A DNA stretch of 20,347 nucleotides from Oscillospiraceae bacterium (GTDB taxonomy: Bacteria; Bacillota; Clostridia; UMGS1883), in contig JAFLUQ010000028.1 in assembly GCA_022508735.1 (NCBI GenBank), forward strand, positions 1 through 20,347. Reading direction: 5' to 3'. The translations under genes and the position numbers were made by a program. Shown in pieces: positions 13,854-19,936 of this stretch. Position 1 is the stretch's first letter; each line of letters begins with the position of its first letter. The notes under the pieces were generated by a model that worked only from the letters and a program-made list of their open reading frames with translations, searched no databases and was not told the DNA's origin.

Positions 13854-15839
13854 TTATGAATCTAAACTCCCATATAGTTCTATAGAGCGTTTATTTCTAT
13901 ATTGCTTAAACAAGGTTCGCTGATATGTTCGATAAGTTAATTGTTTACTTGTATTGAAGTGGTAATATCCCCAGTAGAAAAACAAATTAGATTGGTCTTT
14001 ACTAAGAAATTCATATATTAAGTTATTTGCAATATCAAAAGGAGCATCCCCAGAACGCTGAATTTTTTGGACTTTTTCTTTTATTAGTATTTTTAAAGGT
14101 TCTGATAAATAAGGACAGTTACAATATATAATTACATACCAAAATTCTTTTTGCAATAAGGGCTCATAGGGGAGTATTTGTGTAATATTAGCTTTAATTA
14201 CCTTTTCAAGCTGATTTAAAACTATGCTTTTATAATAATCATTATACTGGCTATATATTAAATAATTTGCCCATAATATTGGATTATTCTCTTCTTCTAT
14301 TTTCCGTGATATGACGTTTTCGCTATGTTGTAACAATGATATTTTATACTCATAGAAAAAAATAAACCAATTGCATATGTCATTAAGATTTGCTCTTTCA
14401 AAAATAAAAGAGTATCTTCTAATAAGATTAAGTAATTTATTATGGTTTTTTTCATCAGTCTTAAAGTATAATTCGTCATCAAAATACACGATCATAGAAA
14501 TCACTTTCTGCGTGTGTTCAAAACATGGACAGAAGTAATATACATACAAGGCTAATTCAAGAAAGATAAAAGCTCTTCCAGTTTTGCCGTCATCAAATAA
14601 TTTATAGCCATCTTTTTTATTGCTAATATTATTTAATAATGTACTTAATATAAAAGATACAATGAATCTCCTATCTTTGGGAAATTCCGTCATCAATATG
14701 GAAAATTCATTTTTCAGCCTATCCAAAGAAATATAACTATTTTTGATCAAATAATCGTATTCAATTGATTTGTGCAAATCTCTTTTTTTGAAAAATAAAT
14801 CAGAAATCTTATCAGCAAGAATACGTGTTTTTTCAATCCATATATTTAATAAAACCGGCGTTTCTGTTTTATAATATTTTAACTCATTTAAATGCAATAA
14901 ATACTTCTGTGCAGTTGCTTCGATGGTTTTGATAATGGTATCAATAGTAGTAGGAATGTTTGAGAATATATAGATGTCATCAACATATCTAAAAATACGA
15001 TAATCTTTTGAGTTAGTCAACCCCTGTACCTGAAGGTTTTCAAGGATTTCTTTGTCAATTTGTTGTAACAAAATTTCAGCGATCATCCTTGAAAATTCAG
15101 GGCCTACAATAAGTCCATTTGATGACTTGCCGTTTATATTCTGTAAAACTCTATCAATAACTATTAATAAATTGCTGTTTTTAGCTTGTTTAGAATCAAC
15201 AGTATTTCTTTCAATAATCCATTTATACGAATGTGTGTAGATGCTGTCAAAACAAGACTTATAATCTACTTTTGCAAAATACCTATATTTGAAATTGCAC
15301 TGTTGCCATAATCTTGAGTTTGTAAAAGAAGAGACCGAGTTAAATTTATATATCCGAAAGTAAGCTCCAGTTTGCTGCAAGATACCTTTATCTAATTTTT
15401 TAGATATTTTTGCAAAATATTCAGTTAGCTTATTAGTTCTGCGTTTATAAAATAAATCATTGTTTTTTCTATGATATCTCAAAGAAAAGCAGTGGTTACT
15501 TTCTAAATGACTTAATATTTCTTTTTGATAACATTCTATAAAAATATAGATGTTCATGGCAGAAATTGGTTGCACTAAGCTGATTTCTCGTGTTCCATCA
15601 ATTCCTTTCAATATGTTATATTTTAAAGGTGTTGAAGCCCACCAATCTGCCTCGAAAGGTAAATTGGTGCTAGCAGCTTTTGTTGTCTCTAGCTTATAAA
15701 AAATTTGAGACAACTCTTTTTTATGATCTAAAAGAAATTCATAAAATTTCCCATAAGAAAATAATTCGGAAACTTCAACGGGCATAATATCTGTTAATAA
15801 GTAATCGATTTTATTTCGTTCTATATTATTTTTTACCAT
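13854..15839 (-). CDS. drt3b: Defence-type reverse transcriptase, Drt3b-like (661 aa)
   Basis: The N-terminal third (LLTDIMPVEVSELFSYGKFYEFL, then ISLVQPISAMNIYIF and HCFSLRYHRKNNDLFYK) matches my recollection of the Drt3b (UG8) group. The RT palm is clear: motif A AKVDYKSCFDSIY with D192, a motif B equivalent NGLIVGPEFSRMIAEI (241-256), and motif C FRYVDD with D287/D288. The C-terminal half (about 350-661) is a long helical region without endonuclease, maturase or protease motifs, as in Abi/UG RTs. There is no nearby intron RNA. The start has GGAGAGG 8 bases before it, and this region overlaps the -35 of the divergent ncRNA promoter. Very AT-rich. It probably makes DNA as part of antiphage defence with the 455-aa RT and the ncRNA. 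RT identity is certain; the Drt3b assignment is from memory. Confidence 0.8.
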   Translation of the reverse strand: MVKNNIERNKIDYLLTDIMPVEVSELFSYGKFYEFLLDHKKELSQIFYKLETTKAASTNLPFEADWWASTPLKYNILKGIDGTREISLVQPISAMNIYIFIECYQKEILSHLESNHCFSLRYHRKNNDLFYKRRTNKLTEYFAKISKKLDKGILQQTGAYFRIYKFNSVSSFTNSRLWQQCNFKYRYFAKVDYKSCFDSIYTHSYKWIIERNTVDSKQAKNSNLLIVIDRVLQNINGKSSNGLIVGPEFSRMIAEILLQQIDKEILENLQVQGLTNSKDYRIFRYVDDIYIFSNIPTTIDTIIKTIEATAQKYLLHLNELKYYKTETPVLLNIWIEKTRILADKISDLFFKKRDLHKSIEYDYLIKNSYISLDRLKNEFSILMTEFPKDRRFIVSFILSTLLNNISNKKDGYKLFDDGKTGRAFIFLELALYVYYFCPCFEHTQKVISMIVYFDDELYFKTDEKNHNKLLNLIRRYSFIFERANLNDICNWFIFFYEYKISLLQHSENVISRKIEEENNPILWANYLIYSQYNDYYKSIVLNQLEKVIKANITQILPYEPLLQKEFWYVIIYCNCPYLSEPLKILIKEKVQKIQRSGDAPFDIANNLIYEFLSKDQSNLFFYWGYYHFNTSKQLTYRTYQRTLFKQYRNKRSIELYGSLDS

Positions 15840-15867
15840 TGATTTTTCCTCTCCTTTGTGATATAGT
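15839..15867 (+). promoter_or_regulatory. Plus-strand promoter of the inter-RT ncRNA
   Basis: TTGATT (15,839-15,844), exact 17-bp spacer, TATAGT (15,862-15,867) with TGA directly before it (extended -10). The predicted start at about 15,873-15,875 coincides with the 5' base of the first hairpin. It overlaps the start codon and ribosome binding site of the divergent 661-aa RT gene. Confidence 0.7.
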
Positions 15868-15872
15868 AATAT

Positions 15873-16029
15873 TGTTAGAGAAGTACTGCTCTAACAGCGA
15901 TTGAAAAATCGCACACATCAGCGGCATAATCATTTAAAAGGGTAACCTAATGATTATGTTAAGAGTCTATATATTTTTTTAGACTCGGTTAGAGGGTATC
16001 GAGAAGACTCGATGCCCTTTAATTTTTAA
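15873..16029 (+). ncRNA. Structured ncRNA between the two RTs, antisense to both genes
   Basis: About 155 nt with five consecutive hairpins. H1 is TGTTAGAG/CTCTAACA (15,873-15,896). H2 is GCGATT-GAAA-AATCGC (15,897-15,912). An unpaired ACACATCAGCGG follows (15,913-15,924). H3 is CATAATCATT/AATGATTATG with an inner AGG-GTAA-CCT (15,925-15,958). H4 is GAGTCTA/TAGACTC with a T-rich loop (15,963-15,986). H5 is GGGTATCGAG-AAGA-CTCGATGCCC (15,994-16,017) followed by a T-rich tail. The GNRA loops GAAA and GTAA, the promoter and the terminator all point to the plus strand. DRT type 3 systems use an accessory ncRNA; this is the obvious candidate, and the ACACA stretch could be its template. The 3' end overlaps the 455-aa RT stop codon. 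Confidence 0.72.
15994..16029 (+). terminator. Terminator of the inter-RT ncRNA
   Basis: A 10-bp stem GGGTATCGAG / CTCGATGCCC (one wobble) with an AAGA loop, then TTTAATTTTTAA. It functions in the plus direction. On the minus strand the bases after the stem (CTCTAACCGAG) contain no T-run. Confidence 0.75.
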
Positions 16030-17393
16030 TGCCCCACTTTTACTTTAATCAAGTATTCTCTAACTAATCTTTCATAGCTTTTCGGACCATCCAAAATTAT
16101 GCCTATTTGTTTGCACATTTTTTCTAAACTATCAAAATTAATACCTATAGGTTCTACGAAAAGCAAAGTTCTATATTTACGCATGTTATTATATAAGTTG
16201 TATATTGATTCATTTATATTTCCTCTTAAGAAATACGGCATAGTTATATCATTAACAATGAACGCATTTAATATAGAATTTTTTAAAAAGTCTCTTGTTT
16301 CATCTGTAAGAAATTCCATTCTATATCGAAGTTCTTGGTAGTTAGAAATAAAACCTTTTGTTTTCCATATAATTGACTTGTATTTTGGTAATTGATAAAC
16401 GGTCCTAAAAGAAAATGCTTTTAATTGATGTCTAAGTAATTCGATGTTTTTTGTGCCACCCATTTGATATTCTTTTACGATATCGTTAATCCTTTTTGTG
16501 TATTTATCGATTTTATTTTGTGTTATTCCATATTTAAAAGTTGTCGTAATTTGGTTAGTCTTTGGCGAGACTGATGGGGTTAAAACGAATTTATAGCCTA
16601 AAAAGTCGAAATCATCGGAACCAGATCGTGCACACACGTCGTGGACAGAAATATACTTTGTTTTAGAAGTATTCAATTTGGTCTTGCAATTTTTAATTAC
16701 ATCGTTGTAAAAAACCTCTTGAATTGCTTCGTTAATAATACGAAGGCAGGTATCATTTCCAATACGCTTATTAAAAATTAATATACCGTCATCAATATAA
16801 CGACGATAAAAAATAAGACCATGGTTTCTAAGTTTTAGCGAAAGAACGGTATCAAAATGCTTCGAAATTATTTCACAAATAATGTTTGAAGTATTTAATC
16901 CGGCATAAGCATATTTTGTACTTTTAACGAATGCCTGTAAAAGATCAATCTGGTATCTTTCGAAAGAACCTTTTGATATGTATTTTGAGAAGACATATTC
17001 ACTGGAAACAGAGTTGAAGAAATTCTCGAAATCAAATCGAAATATAGAATAATCATTCATATTGTGTAATGCATTAACAATATCAAATAAAGAATGCATA
17101 TATTCATTTCTATTTGGATATTTAATATGGAATTTTCTGTCTAATAACCTCTTAAGATAAATACATAGCGTATCTTCACACGAGAATGGTTTGTACATTT
17201 TCATATGTTTTATCTTATCAGATCGTTTTATAACAATATCAGTAAACTTTGAAAAATCAAAATTGCCGCTATTATAATCTGAGCTCACCTGTTCGATTAT
17301 GGTTTCGAGATGAGCATCATTTTTTCTATTTTGCTTAGGCAAGGATGAATTCTGATATTCAATAATTTTTTTTATTTCATTATTGATATCCAT
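16026..17393 (-). CDS. drt3a: Defence-type reverse transcriptase, Drt3a-like (455 aa)
   Basis: RT palm motifs: IFRFDFENFFNSV with D121 (motif A), a motif-B-like YAGLNTSNIICEI (163-175) that lacks the usual PQG, and YRRYIDD with D201/D202 (motif C). A conserved-looking YPNRNEYMHSL precedes motif A. After FDFLGYKF the thumb and C-terminus are alpha-helical, with no maturase, integrase or HNH domain. The pattern fits the UG3/Drt3a partner of DRT type 3, and its pairing with the 661-aa RT supports this, but it is divergent. GGAGGG (17,403-17,408) precedes the ATG by 9 bases. Promoter at 17,535-17,563. First gene of the RT operon. Alternatives: an unclassified UG/Abi RT. Group II intron origin is unlikely. 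Confidence 0.75.
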   Translation of the reverse strand: MDINNEIKKIIEYQNSSLPKQNRKNDAHLETIIEQVSSDYNSGNFDFSKFTDIVIKRSDKIKHMKMYKPFSCEDTLCIYLKRLLDRKFHIKYPNRNEYMHSLFDIVNALHNMNDYSIFRFDFENFFNSVSSEYVFSKYISKGSFERYQIDLLQAFVKSTKYAYAGLNTSNIICEIISKHFDTVLSLKLRNHGLIFYRRYIDDGILIFNKRIGNDTCLRIINEAIQEVFYNDVIKNCKTKLNTSKTKYISVHDVCARSGSDDFDFLGYKFVLTPSVSPKTNQITTTFKYGITQNKIDKYTKRINDIVKEYQMGGTKNIELLRHQLKAFSFRTVYQLPKYKSIIWKTKGFISNYQELRYRMEFLTDETRDFLKNSILNAFIVNDITMPYFLRGNINESIYNLYNNMRKYRTLLFVEPIGINFDSLEKMCKQIGIILDGPKSYERLVREYLIKVKVGH

Positions 17394-17534
17394 ACTGCTA
17401 CACCCTCCGTTTTTATACTTGTAAAGTACCTTTAAAAATGCTTGCTAAAGATATCTTTAGTATCATAAAATAATAGTTTTGATTATTTGCCCTTTTTGAT
17501 ATATCATTAAAAGCCGCCTGTACTTTTTAAAAAT
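17394..17534 (-). other. Leader of the RT operon with a palindrome
   Basis: The transcript from the upstream promoter would carry about 130 nt before the RT start. It contains the 16-bp perfect palindrome CTAAAGATATCTTTAG (17,445-17,460), a possible operator or dimer site. The 5' end (AAAAGTAC) could pair with GTACTTT nearer the gene (17,424-17,430 region), enclosing the leader. Nothing codes here. Confidence 0.4.
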
Positions 17535-17563
17535 ATTTTAACATAATACATCCATATTTTCAA
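17535..17563 (-). promoter_or_regulatory. Promoter of the RT operon
   Basis: On the minus strand: TTGAAA (17,558-17,563), 17-bp spacer, TAAAAT (17,535-17,540). Predicted start near 17,528. The bases 17,564-17,673 upstream show no further gene. Confidence 0.6.
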
Positions 17564-17673
17564 TAGAAAAAGTAAAAAAATGTTTCTATCTTATATAAAG
17601 TAAATTGCTATATATAATTTGGCATTTATCAATATTATAAACGATTTAACGCTATTGACTTCATTCATAATAA

Positions 17674-17701
17674 ATAACCGCTTCTGAAATGAAGCGGTTA
17701 T
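17674..17701 (-). terminator. Hairpin terminator after the excisionase-like gene
   Basis: An 11-bp stem ATAACCGCTTC / GAAGCGGTTAT with loop ATTTCA (minus strand), followed by a T-rich TTATTATG. It lies 6 bases past the stop of the HTH gene and separates it from the RT promoter. Confidence 0.6.
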
Positions 17702-17706
17702 AATGT

Positions 17707-18189
17707 TTACATTAATCCAATAACTCGGAAATCTGCAATATGTGTTTTTGACCTCCTTATAATACTAAAATAATATGGTGTAGTCAAAAAAACAATCAGA
17801 GCGTCTTTATCAACAACGAATCTTTTATGAACTACAATTCCCTGGATTTTTCTGCTGTTTATCCATTTTCTTATGGTTTCTTTTCCATAACCTGTTATGT
17901 CCTGAATGTGCTTTGCGTTGAGCGCATCAGGAAAGCCAGCCATTTTGGTTCTGTAATACTCGGCTATATCTTCTTTCTGCCGTTCGGACAGCTGGTTCTT
18001 TTCTGCATGCTCCTGCATATATTTCACCACATCAGACATAGGAATTTTATAGTAGTGCAGCAATCCATCACAGCATTTTTCAAAATGAATTTTTCCGCTC
18101 TTTAGCAGTTTATACGCAGTTGATTGTGAGATATTGCACACTTGACAAAGTTCTTGTTTCGTTATATAATCTTTTTCGACAACATTCAT
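17707..18189 (-). CDS. Excisionase-like protein with two HTH domains (160 aa)
   Basis: Two MerR/HTH_17-like helices are visible. The first is residues 7-60 (YITKQELCQVCNISQSTAYKLLKSGKI, then YKIPMSDVVKYMQEH). The second is 88-135 (DALNAKHIQDITGYGKETIRKWINSRKI, then KRFVVDKDALIVFL). This fits a recombination directionality factor (Xis) that bends DNA at the right end, where arm-type repeats lie just upstream of the gene. It could also regulate the RT operon. There is no good Shine-Dalgarno (AGAAAAG at best). Candidate -35/-10 boxes TTGAGG and TATCAC overlap the repeat pair 18,238-18,258, suggesting integrase could repress it. Function is inferred from domains and position. Confidence 0.75.
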   Translation of the reverse strand: MNVVEKDYITKQELCQVCNISQSTAYKLLKSGKIHFEKCCDGLLHYYKIPMSDVVKYMQEHAEKNQLSERQKEDIAEYYRTKMAGFPDALNAKHIQDITGYGKETIRKWINSRKIQGIVVHKRFVVDKDALIVFLTTPYYFSIIRRSKTHIADFRVIGLM

Positions 18190-18237
18190 TTATTATTCAC
18201 AACTTTTCTTATTGTTCAGTGATAGGTGAATGTAACG

Positions 18238-18258
18238 GTTCCCTCAAAGTTCCCTCAT
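18238..18258. repeat. Arm-type direct repeat pair, right end
   Basis: GTTCCCTCA at 18,238-18,246 and 18,249-18,257 (11-bp period), matching the pair next to the integrase gene (12,053-12,073) and related to TTCCCACAA at 11,872-11,893. Probably integrase arm-binding sites. Confidence 0.6.
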
Positions 18259-18373
18259 TTTTGAAAAAAATCATATCTTGCGAATAAAATATTAACGGCT
18301 CGATTTTTGGTGGAAAAAATAGAGAAAGAGTGCCGAAAACGTCGATTTAAGGCGGTTTCATCATCCTTATAAG

Positions 18374-18420
18374 TTCCATTATATTCTCTTAAATTCCATT
18401 TGAGTAGGATATATTCCACT
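18374..18420. repeat. Three TTCCAYT iterons at exact 20-bp spacing beside attR
   Basis: TTCCATT, TTCCATT and TTCCACT begin at 18,374, 18,394 and 18,414. The last ends 12 bp before the right core. The regular period of about two helical turns suggests a phased binding site for integrase or Xis. Nothing else codes between 18,190 and 18,430. Confidence 0.5.
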
Positions 18421-18432
18421 CACTGCACAACT

Positions 18433-18440
18433 CTCGAAAT
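18433..18440. repeat. Right attachment core (attR), CTCGAAAT
   Basis: Second copy of the 8-bp core at 11,752-11,759. Here it lies between ACAACT and AGTTGT, a perfect 6-bp inverted repeat (18,427-18,432 and 18,442-18,447), typical of core-type recombinase half-sites. Confidence 0.8.
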
Positions 18441-18488
18441 CAGTTGTACCTCACGGTACCGTGGGTTCGAATCCCACCAGCTCCGCCA
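18433..18488 (+). pseudogene. 3' half of the split host tRNA-Ser(CGA)
   Basis: It begins in the anticodon loop (CTCGAAA), then has stem TCAGT, variable arm GTACC-TCAC-GGTAC, T-stem GTGGG/CCCAC, acceptor CAGCTCC, discriminator G and CCA (18,486-18,488). It pairs with the 5' half at 11,719-11,759, not with the intact element tRNA. The host terminator follows directly. Confidence 0.88.
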
Positions 18489-18530
18489 AAAAAGCCTTGA
18501 AAACACGCAGTTTGCAAGGCTTTTTTATTT
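18488..18530. terminator. Bidirectional terminator after the split tRNA
   Basis: AAAAAAGCCTTG (18,488-18,499) pairs with CAAGGCTTTTTT (18,515-18,526). T-runs on both strands make it work for the original tRNA gene (plus) and for the convergent permease gene (minus). Confidence 0.88.
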
Positions 18531-18697
18531 TTGATTTTCTTTGATGCTTTTCTGTGGTAACAGAGCTTTGCGGTAAGTTTCAAGGACGGTCTTTTTCCGT
18601 TCAAGCCGCACATTAACATATTGTGCGTTTACCGCTTCATGGTTGGTTGAAATGCTAAGTGATATACCGAAGATATGAACAGAGGAAGTCGTTCAAC
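18531..18697. other. Host intergenic stretch beyond the element
   Basis: Mostly unexplained. On the minus strand a 55-codon open frame without a start codon (18,525-18,692) reads ...HIFGISLSISTNHEAVNAQYV... and may be a decayed gene end, but it runs into the terminator and I do not recognise it. Confidence 0.2.
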
Positions 18698-19903
18698 TCA
18701 ATTGGCAGAATCATTTGCCAGCCATTTTACCTGTTTTTTCAGAATAGCCAAACCAATTATCAACACCACCGGGAATATGGCGGCGGCAAGCAGTCCTACT
18801 TTGAGGTTACCGTCAGCCATTCCGGAAAAGAGCCCAACCATTGACGGACCCACAGTACCTCCCACGTCTCCGGCTAAGGCCAGAAAAGCGAACATGGCGG
18901 TGCCGCCCGTTGGGCACTTCTGTGAAGAGATGCTGATGGAGCCCGGCCACATAATGCCTACTGAAACGCCGCATAGCGCACAGCCTGCCAACCCTATGAT
19001 CGGGGAGGATGACAGAGACGCCAGCAGGTAGCAGCATACGCACAATCCGCCGCAGCCAAGCATGGTTTTCATCAGGTCAAGCTTTTCACTCATTTTGCTG
19101 TAGAACACGCGTGATATGCCCATAAGCGCCGCAAATAGGCAAGGCCCGGCAAGGTCGCCAATGGTCTTAGAAACACCCATTGCTGACTCGGTAAATGCAG
19201 ATGCCCACTGAGCCATGGAAGCTTCGGAGGCTCCGGAGCATACCATAAGCAATATCAATAGCCAAAACAGCGGCAATCGCACTAAACTGCTGACACGCAT
19301 ACCTTGGCCGTCTTCCACCAACCGCTCAATAGGGCAGGTGATAAAATTGACTGCATTATATAATGGCACCAGTGCCCAGATCAGCGTAAGTATTTGCCAG
19401 TTATTAACACCAAATACTGCGAAGAACAGTGTAGAACCCAAAATCACTCCTACAGCTCCCCAACAATAGAAAGAATGCAATAGGCTCATCATGCCCTCTT
19501 TGTTTTCAAAGGGACAGGCCTCAACGATGGGGCTTACCAGAACCTCGACCAGACCGCTGCCCATTGCATAGAACACTACTGCAATCAGAATTCCTATGAA
19601 GGGGCTGGGAAGCAGCATTGGCAAGAAGGCCAGCAGCACGAGCCCCGCTGCGGACACCACCTGAGAAATCACTACGCAGATTCGATAGCCTATCCTATCT
19701 ACAAATTTTGTGGCAGCAAAATCGATTATTAACTGTGTCAGATAGAATACCATTGGAATCATTGCAATTTTTTCCAGCTGGATTCCATATGTATTTTTAA
19801 ATGTAAGAAACAAAAGCGGTGCAAAGTTGGCAGAAATCGCCTGCGTTATAAATCCGAGATAGCAAGCGATCAGCGTTTTTCTGTAATTAGGCTGTTTTGT
19901 CAT
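18698..19903 (-). CDS. MFS permease, sugar-transporter-like (401 aa)
   Basis: A major facilitator with about 12 hydrophobic segments in two halves. The N-terminal half begins YRKTLIACYLGFITQAISANFAPLLF and contains the cytoplasmic loop FVDRIGYRICVV. The central loop falls around CPIERLVEDGQGM, and the C-terminal half has GCALCGVSVGIMWPGSISISS near TM10. The GYxxxAxxxNF-like start and the WPGS segment resemble FucP/glucose-type MFS symporters, so a sugar or sugar-derivative substrate is plausible but unproven. AAGGGA precedes the ATG. It lies 33 bp after the DUF1349 gene on the same strand, which suggests a carbohydrate operon. Transcription ends at the bidirectional terminator near 18,500. 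Confidence 0.85.
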   Translation of the reverse strand: MTKQPNYRKTLIACYLGFITQAISANFAPLLFLTFKNTYGIQLEKIAMIPMVFYLTQLIIDFAATKFVDRIGYRICVVISQVVSAAGLVLLAFLPMLLPSPFIGILIAVVFYAMGSGLVEVLVSPIVEACPFENKEGMMSLLHSFYCWGAVGVILGSTLFFAVFGVNNWQILTLIWALVPLYNAVNFITCPIERLVEDGQGMRVSSLVRLPLFWLLILLMVCSGASEASMAQWASAFTESAMGVSKTIGDLAGPCLFAALMGISRVFYSKMSEKLDLMKTMLGCGGLCVCCYLLASLSSSPIIGLAGCALCGVSVGIMWPGSISISSQKCPTGGTAMFAFLALAGDVGGTVGPSMVGLFSGMADGNLKVGLLAAAIFPVVLIIGLAILKKQVKWLANDSAN

Positions 19904-19936
19904 GGCAATCCCTTTCCGTTTAATGCATGTTTGAGA

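Larger units (their letters stand above)
11752..18440. mobile_element. Integrative element in tRNA-Ser, carrying a twin-RT defence cassette and a spare tRNA-Ser
   Basis: The element is bounded by two copies of CTCGAAAT, at 11,752-11,759 (left) and 18,433-18,440 (right), that split a tRNA-Ser gene in its anticodon loop; the excised circle would be 6,681 bp. It is much more AT-rich than both flanks. In order it holds arm-type repeats, a complete tRNA-Ser(CGA), a tyrosine recombinase (minus), an intergenic region with a hairpin terminator, a 661-aa RT (minus), an ncRNA gene (plus), a 455-aa RT (minus), an excisionase-like HTH protein (minus), more arm-type repeats and iterated sites near the right end. 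There are no relaxase, replication, capsid or terminase genes, so spread would depend on helpers or natural uptake. Confidence 0.88.

Noticed and set aside
15840..16025. ncRNA transcribed on the minus strand, in line with the RT genes
   Set aside because: On that strand the tetraloops become TTTC and TTAC, no T-run follows the last hairpin, and no comparable promoter was found. Not fully excluded, because a processed RNA from the RT mRNA is possible.
13854..17393. Group II intron, retron or diversity-generating retroelement
   Set aside because: No maturase or endonuclease domain and no domain V-like RNA were seen. There are two unlike RTs, no msr/msd-type nested inverted repeats flanking an RT start on the same strand, and no template/variable repeat pair.
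11925..18488. Idea that the intact tRNA-Ser at 11,925 is the attachment site, with a 3'-end duplication at 18,461
   Set aside because: The T-arm similarity is general tRNA-Ser homology. The anticodon and acceptor stems of the 18,433 fragment pair with the fragment at 11,719, not with the intact tRNA.
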